This document shows positions 43,641-51,649 of a DNA stretch of 64,000 bases, piece by piece. How positions within the stretch are numbered: position 1 is the first letter of the stretch; every line of letters starts with the position of its first letter. The notes under the pieces were generated by a model. The model made no database searches, was not told the origin of the DNA, and saw nothing but the letters and a program-made list of their open reading frames with translations. The position numbers were made by a program, and so were the translations under genes. The stretch is from UBA5336 sp964415675. GTDB taxonomy: Bacteria > Pseudomonadota > Alphaproteobacteria > Caulobacterales > Hyphomonadaceae. The stretch is taken from assembly GCA_964415675.1 (NCBI GenBank), contig CAYQBG010000019.1, forward strand, positions 1 through 64,000, given 5' to 3'.

Positions 43641-46600
43641 ATGAAAAACGACGACAGGAAGACCGGATTGGGCTGGAGCGTTGCGCTGTTTGGTGGCGTT
43701 TCCATGCTGGCGATCTCGCAGCCGGCAATGGCTCAGGAGGAGCCCGAGGCGGTTCAGGAAGATGCCGCGTCTGACGATGTTCTTCGCCAGGATGTGGTGA
43801 TTGTCGAAGGCATTCGTGCGAGCCTTGCGGCCTCGTCCGACGTCAAGCGGGATGCGCAGGGCGTTATCGATGCCATTACGGCCGAAGACATGGGCAAGTT
43901 CCCCGATACCAATCTCGCGGAGTCGCTCCAGCGCATCACCGGTGTGTCGATTGATCGCCAGAACGGTGAGGGCAGCCAGGTCACAGTCAGGGGTTTCGGG
44001 CCGGACTTCAACCTCGTCCTCCTGAACGGTCGGCAGATGCCGACAGCCTTCCTGCAGGGCGGGGCGCCATCATCGCGCAGTTTCGACTTCGGCAACCTCG
44101 CTTCCGAAGGGATTGCCGGTGTTGACGTCTACAAGTCCGGACGCGCCGATCTGCCGACGGGGGGTATTGGTTCGACGCTGAACATCAAGACGGCCCGTCC
44201 GCTGGACGCGCCGGGTCTTCGTTTTTCGGCAGGTGTCAAAGGTGTCTTCGACAATTCGGTGACCAATCTAGGTGATGAGGGGGTAACCCCGGAAATCTCG
44301 GGCATCTTCTCGAACACCTTCGCCAATGACACTATTGGTGTCGCACTTGTCGGCAGTTTTCAGGAGCGCGAATCCGGCGTCGCGCAATTCGGGACGTCCA
44401 GTGGCTGGCGCGGCGCGTATCTCGGTTCGGAGAATAATTGGGGGACGCTTCCACAGCCGCCGAATGATACGCAGGTGACCAACCGTCCCGGCCCGGACGA
44501 CATTTATTCCGTTCCGCAAAATGGCAATTATTCGCTGACGAATATCAACCGTGAGCGGACCAATGGCCAGCTGGCGCTGCAATACAGTCCTGATGACCGC
44601 TTCACGGCGACGCTCGATTATTTCTATTCGCAGAACAAGGTGGCGACCGAGCGCTCGGACCTGTCGGTCTGGTTCAATCATGGCAATACGACGAGCGGCT
44701 GGGGCGACGGGCCGATTTCCGATATCGAGTTCTATAATGAGGATTTCGGGCCTGGCGGGTCTGATCTTTCGATGGGTGCGGCAAAGTTCGCAACGATCTC
44801 GGAAAACAACTCGATCGGCCTGAATCTGGACTGGCAGGCCACCGACCGTCTGAGTTTCGTGCTCGACGTGCACAGTTCCGATGCGGAATCCGGCGCCGAC
44901 AGCCCATACGGCTCCACAAATGTGGCAAGCGTGGCGGACTTCCAGTTGCGCAGCCAAGGGCTGGATTTCACGAACGAGCTGCCGGCGCTGTCTCTCGGTT
45001 TTCAGGAGCCGTTCACCGACATCGATGCGGCACGCATGATTGCGACGGGCAACACCTTCCAGAACAGCCTGATCAAGACGGAAATCGAGCAGGTTCAGCT
45101 CTTCGGCAAGTATGAATTCGACAGGTCGGTCGTGAGCAGTGTCGATTTCGGTGTGTCTTCGACGACCAATAATGTTCGATCAGCCTTTGCCAATGCGCAG
45201 CGCGACACCTGGGGCGGGGTCGCAACCGCCGAGGATCTTCCGGACGACATTTTCCGCCGCGTAAATCTCGCGGAGAATTTTGACCAGTTCGGCGGATCGG
45301 GCCAGACCCAGCAGGATTTCTTCGCCATTGATTTCGACAGTTTTGTCGATGTTCTCGATACGCCTGTCTTCGGCGATGTCTGCGGCGGTGACGGCATTTG
45401 CCGTTCGGACAATTTTGGTATCGACCGGCGTATCGAGGAAGAGAGCCTCGCCGGTTTCGTTCAGGTCAACTCGGAATTTGAGATCGCGAGCATGCCTGCC
45501 AGACTGTTTGGCGGCGTTCGCTATGAGACGACGGATGTGACGTCTCCGGCTCAGGTGCCGGTTCCGACCGGCACGCAATGGGTGGCAGCGAACGAGCTGG
45601 CGCTGATCGGCAACAACGACGCCGGTGAGATTCAGACCTTTACGGGTGAATATGACTATTGGCTGCCTGCAATCGACTTTCAGATCGAGCCGCGCGACGA
45701 TGTCGTCCTGCGGGCGTCCTATTCAAAGTCACTGACCCGGCCGGGTTATGCGGATATCGCCGGCGGTCTTTCCGTGGCGCAGCTTTTCCGCGTCGATGGC
45801 GGAGATGGAACGAATGGAAATACCAATCTGAGGCCATTCCTGTCCGAGAATGTCGATCTCTCTGCCGAATGGTATTATGATGAAGGGTCGTATGTGTCCG
45901 TTGGTTACTTCAACAAGGATGTTGAGAACTTCATCGGCTCCGGCGTGGTCACGCAAACGCCCTTCGATGTCTACACCCCGATCGGCGGCGCACGTTACGA
46001 TGCGGCAGTTGCGGCCCTGGGGACGACGGATGGCGCTGCGATCCGGCAGTGGATCTTCGAGAATTCCGATCCCTCGACATTCGAAATCACCGGAACGGAC
46101 TCCAATGGCAATTTCACCGGGAATATTTTCGGTGTGCCGGGAGAGGACCCGCTGGTCACGTTCGATATCGCCATTCCGGTGAACCAGGAGACAGCCACAG
46201 TCGATGGCTGGGAATTTGCCGTCCAGCACTTCTTTGGTGAAACCGGCTTTGGCGCTATTGCGAACTATACGATTGTCGATGGCGATGTTGGTTTCGACAA
46301 CCGGCGGGTGCCGTCGAGCGGGGATCCGCAATTTGCGGTCACCGGGCTTTCGGACAGCTACAACCTGATCGGCTTTTACGATAAGGACGGGATCCAGGCG
46401 CGGATTGCCTATAATTGGCGTGACGAATTCCTCGTCTCAACGGTTGGCGTGAGCGGCGAGCCGAACAATCCTCTCTACAGGGAGGATTTCGGCCAGCTCG
46501 ATCTGACTGCGAGCTACGATGTGACCGACAAGTTCACCGTCTTTGTCGAGGGCATTAATGTTCTTGACGAAACCGGACGCACCATAGGTCGGTCGGCAGC

Positions 46601-46664
46601 CTATGTGAACTTCGCGACCCAGACCGGTTCGCGCTACAATGTCGGTGCGCGCTACACCTTCTAG
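43641..46664 (+). CDS. Large TonB-dependent receptor, Caulobacter type
   Basis: A 1007-residue outer-membrane receptor. A signal peptide (LAISQPAMAQ) and an acidic linker precede DVVIVEGIRASLAASSDVKRDAQGVIDAITAEDMGKFPDTNLAESLQRITGVSI, the hallmark of the Caulobacter-type receptor family associated with carbohydrate uptake. The plug includes VTVRGFGPDFNLVLLNGRQMP, and the barrel ends in YNVGARYTF with a terminal Phe. AAGGAGGG directly precedes the start, so translation is expected to be strong. Given the flanking GH16 and GH3 enzymes, it probably imports beta-glucan oligosaccharides. A hairpin follows its stop codon. Confidence 0.93.
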   Translation: MKNDDRKTGLGWSVALFGGVSMLAISQPAMAQEEPEAVQEDAASDDVLRQDVVIVEGIRASLAASSDVKRDAQGVIDAITAEDMGKFPDTNLAESLQRITGVSIDRQNGEGSQVTVRGFGPDFNLVLLNGRQMPTAFLQGGAPSSRSFDFGNLASEGIAGVDVYKSGRADLPTGGIGSTLNIKTARPLDAPGLRFSAGVKGVFDNSVTNLGDEGVTPEISGIFSNTFANDTIGVALVGSFQERESGVAQFGTSSGWRGAYLGSENNWGTLPQPPNDTQVTNRPGPDDIYSVPQNGNYSLTNINRERTNGQLALQYSPDDRFTATLDYFYSQNKVATERSDLSVWFNHGNTTSGWGDGPISDIEFYNEDFGPGGSDLSMGAAKFATISENNSIGLNLDWQATDRLSFVLDVHSSDAESGADSPYGSTNVASVADFQLRSQGLDFTNELPALSLGFQEPFTDIDAARMIATGNTFQNSLIKTEIEQVQLFGKYEFDRSVVSSVDFGVSSTTNNVRSAFANAQRDTWGGVATAEDLPDDIFRRVNLAENFDQFGGSGQTQQDFFAIDFDSFVDVLDTPVFGDVCGGDGICRSDNFGIDRRIEEESLAGFVQVNSEFEIASMPARLFGGVRYETTDVTSPAQVPVPTGTQWVAANELALIGNNDAGEIQTFTGEYDYWLPAIDFQIEPRDDVVLRASYSKSLTRPGYADIAGGLSVAQLFRVDGGDGTNGNTNLRPFLSENVDLSAEWYYDEGSYVSVGYFNKDVENFIGSGVVTQTPFDVYTPIGGARYDAAVAALGTTDGAAIRQWIFENSDPSTFEITGTDSNGNFTGNIFGVPGEDPLVTFDIAIPVNQETATVDGWEFAVQHFFGETGFGAIANYTIVDGDVGFDNRRVPSSGDPQFAVTGLSDSYNLIGFYDKDGIQARIAYNWRDEFLVSTVGVSGEPNNPLYREDFGQLDLTASYDVTDKFTVFVEGINVLDETGRTIGRSAAYVNFATQTGSRYNVGARYTF

Positions 46665-46681
46665 GTGGGTTTGCACAATGT

Positions 46682-46712
46682 GCCGGGGCGATAGGTCGAA
46701 AATCGCCCCGGC
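46682..46712 (+). terminator. Intercistronic hairpin after the TonB-dependent receptor
   Basis: A perfect 11-base stem, GCCGGGGCGAT (46682-46692) with ATCGCCCCGGC (46702-46712), encloses the loop AGGTCGAAA, 18 bases past the receptor stop. A run of five T residues occurs only about 20 bases later, so it may be a partial terminator or a 3'-end stabiliser that keeps receptor mRNA more abundant than the downstream halogenase mRNA. Confidence 0.65.
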
Positions 46713-46792
46713 GCGAATGCAGATGAATCATTTTTGCTGCGCCTGCGGTTTCGGGGCGAGCGGGGAATGCGATCGCACAGGCGAGGTGCCTT

Positions 46793-48358
46793 TTGTCGGA
46801 TGATGTGCTCAAACATGTGGTCATTGTTGGCGGCGGGACAGCCGGTTGGCTGACGGCAGGAATTCTTGCGGCCGATCACAGGGCGCATGAGTGCGATGGC
46901 TTGCGCGTCACACTCGTGGAGTCCCCGACACAACCGATTCTTGGGGTAGGTGAAGGGACCTGGCCAAGCCTGCGCGACACGCTTCAGCGTATCGGGCTTT
47001 CGGAAACGGAGTTCATCCGCCGGACCAAGGCCAGCTTCAAGCAGGGCTCGCGTTTTGACGGCTGGGTCGATGGGGCCCCTGGCGACAGCTATTTGCATCC
47101 GTTCGATGCACCGCCCAGCCAGGATGATGTCGATATACTGGGTCTCTGGAGGGCAGCACCAGAAGGAACCGCATTTGCGGATGCCGTCAGCGCACAGGCT
47201 CGGGTCTGCGCGGCCGGGCTGGCGCCCAAACAGCCTCAGACGCCGGAATTCGCGGCCGTGACGAATTATGCCTATCATCTCGATGCGCCGGCTTTTGCCG
47301 AGCTGCTGAGCGAGCACTGTACGGCGCGGCTGGGTGTGAAGCAAATACTGGCAGATGTCGTGACGGTCGAGCGAGAGCCCGATGGCACGATCAGAGCGTT
47401 GCGAACCGCGCAGGGCGGTTCAGTGTCAGGCGATCTCTTTGTCGATTGCACAGGCTCGAAAGCCCTGTTGATTGGCGAGTTCCCCGAGGCGGAGCGAACC
47501 GATGTGTCCGGTATTCTCTTTAATGACGCCGCCGTTGCTGTTCAGGTGCCCGATAAAGGCTCCATTCAGTCCCAGACAAATGCGACGGCCATGCCGGCTG
47601 GCTGGATCTGGGACATTGGTCTTCAGTCACGGCGCGGCGTCGGCCATGTCTTTTCAACGCGCCATATGTCGGAAGAGCGCGCACGCCAGGAGTTGGCGGC
47701 CTATGTCGGGCGGACCACGAATGGGGCAAGTCCGGGGGCTGAAGATGCCAGGCTGATCCGGTTCCAGTCAGGCTATCGCGAGACGCCATTGATGAGGAAT
47801 GTTCTGGCGATCGGTATGGCGCAGGGGTTCGTAGAGCCTCTTGAGGCGTCCGCGATCGTTATGATCGAACTGTCGGCCGTGATGCTTAGCGATTTGCTTC
47901 CGCCCCGCCGTTCGGGTCTGGCCCCGGCGTCGCGCCGCTTCAATGAGCGGTTCGGCTATCGCTGGGCGCGAATCGTGGATTTCCTCAAGCTTCACTACAT
48001 TCTCAGCCGCCGGCACGAGCCCTACTGGACCGAACACAGGGACCCGGAGACGTGGCCAGCGCGGTTGGTCGACCTGATGGAAGAGTGGCGGGAAGTTCCG
48101 CCTTCGCGGGATGATTTTGCGAACGCATTGGAGATATTTCCGGCAGCCAGCTATGCCTATGTCCTGTATGGCATGGGCTTTCAGACTGCCGCACGCAGGA
48201 TAGTCCGGCGCAAGGACGATCAGGGGCGTGCGCGCCGCAGACTTGCAGACATCTCCGCGAGAGCGCAGCGGATGCTTGCGGGCCTGCCGGCGAATCGTGA
48301 GCTGCTGGATCATCTGATTGCGGACGATCTTGTACACACTTGCAGGAAAGGGGCCTGA
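46793..48358 (+). CDS. Flavin-dependent tryptophan-halogenase-like protein (divergent)
   Basis: A 521-residue flavoprotein of the tryptophan halogenase family. It has the FAD loop GGGTAG (13-18), a Lys83 in SFKQGSRFDGW at the position of the catalytic lysine, and FVEPLEASAI carrying the conserved glutamate. Two usual motifs are altered: GEATIP is GEGTWP (53-58), and WxWxIP is WIWDIG (271-276). The start is a TTG with GAGGTG just upstream; a GTG four codons later is possible. First of a four-gene cassette with SapC, a cupin and a second halogenase. Substrate and even halogenating activity are uncertain, since family members near TonB receptors have mostly unknown natural substrates. Confidence 0.82.
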   Translation: MSDDVLKHVVIVGGGTAGWLTAGILAADHRAHECDGLRVTLVESPTQPILGVGEGTWPSLRDTLQRIGLSETEFIRRTKASFKQGSRFDGWVDGAPGDSYLHPFDAPPSQDDVDILGLWRAAPEGTAFADAVSAQARVCAAGLAPKQPQTPEFAAVTNYAYHLDAPAFAELLSEHCTARLGVKQILADVVTVEREPDGTIRALRTAQGGSVSGDLFVDCTGSKALLIGEFPEAERTDVSGILFNDAAVAVQVPDKGSIQSQTNATAMPAGWIWDIGLQSRRGVGHVFSTRHMSEERARQELAAYVGRTTNGASPGAEDARLIRFQSGYRETPLMRNVLAIGMAQGFVEPLEASAIVMIELSAVMLSDLLPPRRSGLAPASRRFNERFGYRWARIVDFLKLHYILSRRHEPYWTEHRDPETWPARLVDLMEEWREVPPSRDDFANALEIFPAASYAYVLYGMGFQTAARRIVRRKDDQGRARRRLADISARAQRMLAGLPANRELLDHLIADDLVHTCRKGA

Positions 48359-48359
48359 T

Positions 48360-49073
48360 GTGACGCGCCATGTACCCCTCGACCCGATTGAGCATGCCTC
48401 GCTCAGACTGATCGCTGATCGCTCTGCAAAGCTCGGGGACGATGTCATGCTGGCGCCTGTTTTCCCACATGAATTTCGCCAGGCACAAGCCTGGTACCCG
48501 ATTGTGTTCAGCCGGGAGAGCGGAACGGGCAGGCTGCGTCCCTATGCGCTGTTCGGGCTTGAGAAGGATTCGAACCTTTTCCTGTCCGGGCGAGGCTGGG
48601 ATGCGGCCTATATCCCGGCAGCGCATCGAATGAAGCCATTTCTGATAGGGCGGGGCTCTGACGGGCTGAAGGTGCATTTGGACCTGGATCACCCGCGCCT
48701 GAGCGAGACTATCGGGGAGCAGCTCTTTCTGCCGGATGGCACTGAGGCGCCGGCGCTCACCGAGGCGGCGGCCCTGCTTTCTGAGGTGCATGAAGCTGAG
48801 GAAGCCCTGGCTGGGTTTTCCGCCATGATGGATGAACTCGGCCTGGTTGAGCCTTTCACGCTGGATGTGACTCTGGATAGCGGCGAGCAGGGGCGCCTTG
48901 CCGGGTTCCAGACCATTTCGGAAGAGACCCTCTACAGTCTCAGCGGCGAGACGCTTGCCCGCTTGCAGGCCGCAGGGTTCCTCCAGCCCATTTTCATGGC
49001 CGTGGCCTCCCTGTCGCAATTTGTCAGGCTCATACAGCGGCGCAATGCGCTCGACGCAAAGGCGGCTGGCTGA
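48360..49073 (+). CDS. SapC family protein
   Basis: A 237-residue protein of the SapC family, first named for surface-layer secretion in Campylobacter but widespread next to TonB receptors and halogenase-like genes. Family segments include FPHEFRQAQAWYPIVFSRESGTGRLRPYALFGLEKDSNLFL, AAYIPAAHRMKPFLIG and the C-terminal EETLYSLSGETLARLQAAGFLQPIFMAVASLSQFVRLIQRRN. No signal peptide or membrane segment is visible, so it appears cytoplasmic. I chose the GTG one base after the halogenase stop, preceded by AGGAAAGGGG. Its biochemical role is unknown. Confidence 0.85.
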   Translation: MTRHVPLDPIEHASLRLIADRSAKLGDDVMLAPVFPHEFRQAQAWYPIVFSRESGTGRLRPYALFGLEKDSNLFLSGRGWDAAYIPAAHRMKPFLIGRGSDGLKVHLDLDHPRLSETIGEQLFLPDGTEAPALTEAAALLSEVHEAEEALAGFSAMMDELGLVEPFTLDVTLDSGEQGRLAGFQTISEETLYSLSGETLARLQAAGFLQPIFMAVASLSQFVRLIQRRNALDAKAAG

Positions 49074-50113
49074 TGGCTGACACCATACCCGCCTTCGATG
49101 TCTGGGCGCACGCCCACCCGGTGGCCGAACGACGGCTTGGGCGTTCGGCGGAGGCCGTGAATGAAGTCAGTCGCGAGACAGAACCTGTCATTCTCCGCGG
49201 CTTTGTCGAAGACTGGCCAGTGGTTGGGGCGGCCCGCGAGTCCGATGAGAGGCTGGTGGAATACCTTCTCGGCTTCGATTGCGGGGCCAATGTCCCGGTG
49301 TCGGTGGGGCCATCGAATCTTCGCGGCCGGATCTTCTATAACACGACTTATACCGGGCTGAATGTCGATCAGGGCAAGTCGCGTTTTGAAACATTCATGC
49401 AACAGGCTCTTGAGCATGGCGTAAAGCCCGAGCCGCCAATCATCTATATGGCATCAATTGGTGTCGATGAGGTTGTGCCGGGCTTTCGCCGTGAGAATGA
49501 TGTCGATTTCTCAGATGCTGATCCGCTTGCCAGCATCTGGATCGGAACACGCACGCGTATTGCCGCTCATAATGACCTGCCACTGAATATCGCATGTGTG
49601 GCGGCAGGCCGGCGGCGTTTTACGCTGTTTCCTCCGGGGCAGACGCGAAACCTCTATGTGGGGCCATTCGAACTCACGCCGGCGGGACGACCCATCAGTC
49701 TTGTCGATTTCCACGACCCGGATTTCGATCGCTTCCCGCGATTTGCAGATGCGCTGGACGCGGCCCTTGTTGCCGAACTTGAGCCGGGTGATGCGCTCTT
49801 CATCCCTTCGATGTGGTGGCACCATGTCGAAGCGCTGGCGCCGGTCAATGTGCTGGTGAATTACTGGTGGCGGACGGTGCCGAAATATCTTGGCACCCCG
49901 CAGGATGCGCTCAGTCACGCGATGATGACGCTGCGCGATCTGCCGCCTGGCGAGAAGCAGATCTGGCGGGAAATCTTTGATCATTATGTGTTTGGCAACG
50001 ATGCCGCCACGGTGGACCACATTCCCGAACGAATTCGCGGCATACTGGCCCCGATGGATGAAGATATGGCGCGTCGGGTGAGTGGCTATCTCGCGGCCAG
50101 GCTTAATAGGTGA
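49073..50113 (+). CDS. Cupin-8 (JmjC-like) domain protein
   Basis: A 346-residue cupin-like protein related to Fe(II)/2-oxoglutarate hydroxylases. The metal site is His166 and Asp168 in AAHNDLPLNIACV, with a distal histidine in MWWHHVEAL (His250 or His251). REPVILRGFVEDWP-like ETEPVILRGFVEDWPVV at the N-terminus and RRRFTLFPPGQTRNLYVGP are typical of the family. It overlaps sapC by one base and lies 8 bases before the second halogenase. A hydroxylase acting on the same substrate as the halogenases is an inference from the cassette. Confidence 0.83.
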   Translation: MADTIPAFDVWAHAHPVAERRLGRSAEAVNEVSRETEPVILRGFVEDWPVVGAARESDERLVEYLLGFDCGANVPVSVGPSNLRGRIFYNTTYTGLNVDQGKSRFETFMQQALEHGVKPEPPIIYMASIGVDEVVPGFRRENDVDFSDADPLASIWIGTRTRIAAHNDLPLNIACVAAGRRRFTLFPPGQTRNLYVGPFELTPAGRPISLVDFHDPDFDRFPRFADALDAALVAELEPGDALFIPSMWWHHVEALAPVNVLVNYWWRTVPKYLGTPQDALSHAMMTLRDLPPGEKQIWREIFDHYVFGNDAATVDHIPERIRGILAPMDEDMARRVSGYLAARLNR

Positions 50114-50121
50114 GGTGCGCC

Positions 50122-51618
50122 ATGACTCAGGTATCGGAAAGACGCAGGAAAGTCGTGATTGCTGGCGGCGGAACGGCCGGCTGGATGACGGCGGCGGCCT
50201 TGGGCAAGGTGCTTGGCAATGTGGCCGATATCACCCTTGTGGAGTCCGACGCGATCGGCACGGTCGGGGTGGGCGAGGCGACGATCCCGACATTGCTGAC
50301 CTATCTTCGGTTCCTTGGCATTGACGAAGCCGAGTTCATGCGCGCCACGAATGCGACATTCAAGCTCGGTATCGCCTTCGAAAACTGGACCGATGTCGAT
50401 CATCGCTACATCCACTCCTTCGGCATTACCGGGAAGGATCACTGGACGGCCGGCTTTCAGCATTTCTGGAAGCGCGGTGTCGATCTTGGTGTGGCCAAGG
50501 ACTTCGGAGCCTATTGCCTGGAACTCATTGCGGCTGAAGAGGGCCGTTTCTCGCACCTGCCCAAGCTGGGCCTGAACTATGCCTATCATCTCGATTCGAC
50601 AGCCTTCGCGGCCTATCTCCGCTCGATTTCCGAGCGCCATGGCGTCAAGCGGAGGGAAGGCAAAATCGCAGGGGTGCAAAGGGCAGAGAATGGCGACATC
50701 GCCAGTCTGCAACTTGACGATGGCAGTGTGCTCGACGGCGAGTTTTTTATCGATTGCACAGGTTTCCGCGCGCTGCTTATTGGCGAGGCGCTGGGTGTGG
50801 GCTTCGATGACTGGTCACACTGGCTGCCTTGCGATCGGGCGATTGCGGTGCAGACCGAAAGTGTGGGTCCGCCGCGCCCCTACACCCGTGCCATAGCCCA
50901 TGATGCAGGCTGGCGCTGGCAGATACCGCTGCAGCATCGCACCGGCAATGGCATCATCTTCTCGTCGCGCTTTATGGACGAGGCCGGCGCACGAGAGAAA
51001 TTGTTGGCCGACATTGAGGGTCCGCTGCGCACTGATCCGCGCCTGATCCGGTTTCAGACGGGAACCCGACGGGCCCACTGGCACCGCAACTGTGTCGCGA
51101 TCGGGCTGTCGTCGGGCTTCCTGGAGCCGCTGGAGTCGACCAGTATCCACCTCATACAGCGTTCCGTGATCCGCCTCATGCAGATGTTCCCGACGGCGGA
51201 TATCAGTCGGGCCGATGTGGATGAGTTCAACACCCAGACCTTTGACGAATTGGAACACATCCGAGACTTCCTGATCCTTCACTACAATCTGACCAATCGA
51301 ACCGACTCCGATTTCTGGAACCATCTGCGGACGATGGATGTCCCCGACTCGCTGACCCACCGCATGGACCTTTTTCGGCAGACCGGTCGGGTCTTTCGCG
51401 CGAATGACGAACTCTTCGCGGAGAATTCCTGGACACAGGTGATGCTCGGCCAGGGGATCGTGCCTGAAAGCCACCATCCCGTGGCTGACATGATGAGCGA
51501 GCAGGAAGTGCGCGATTTCCTCGGGCACATAGATCAGAACGTCCGGCGAACGATCGACAGCTTGCCGCCACACCAGGCCTATCTCGACGCTTATTGCCGC
51601 GCGGCCCAGGCCGCCTGA
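50122..51618 (+). CDS. Flavin-dependent tryptophan-halogenase family protein (canonical motifs)
   Basis: A 498-residue halogenase-family flavoprotein with an intact motif set. The FAD loop is GGGTAG (15-20), GEATIP lies at 51-56, catalytic Lys81 is in TFKLGIAFENW, WRWQIP lies at 264-269 and LEPLESTSIHLI carries the conserved glutamate. The family uses FADH2, oxygen and halide to make a lysine chloramine or bromamine that halogenates indoles. A comparable bacterial homologue near a TonB receptor (BrvH of Brevundimonas) is known to brominate indole in vitro. No flavin reductase is adjacent. The ATG has GAGGTG upstream; a GTG at 50110 overlapping the cupin stop is less likely. Confidence 0.88.
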   Translation: MTQVSERRRKVVIAGGGTAGWMTAAALGKVLGNVADITLVESDAIGTVGVGEATIPTLLTYLRFLGIDEAEFMRATNATFKLGIAFENWTDVDHRYIHSFGITGKDHWTAGFQHFWKRGVDLGVAKDFGAYCLELIAAEEGRFSHLPKLGLNYAYHLDSTAFAAYLRSISERHGVKRREGKIAGVQRAENGDIASLQLDDGSVLDGEFFIDCTGFRALLIGEALGVGFDDWSHWLPCDRAIAVQTESVGPPRPYTRAIAHDAGWRWQIPLQHRTGNGIIFSSRFMDEAGAREKLLADIEGPLRTDPRLIRFQTGTRRAHWHRNCVAIGLSSGFLEPLESTSIHLIQRSVIRLMQMFPTADISRADVDEFNTQTFDELEHIRDFLILHYNLTNRTDSDFWNHLRTMDVPDSLTHRMDLFRQTGRVFRANDELFAENSWTQVMLGQGIVPESHHPVADMMSEQEVRDFLGHIDQNVRRTIDSLPPHQAYLDAYCRAAQAA

Positions 51619-51649
51619 AACCATAATTGACTTGCGGGGAACCTTCATC

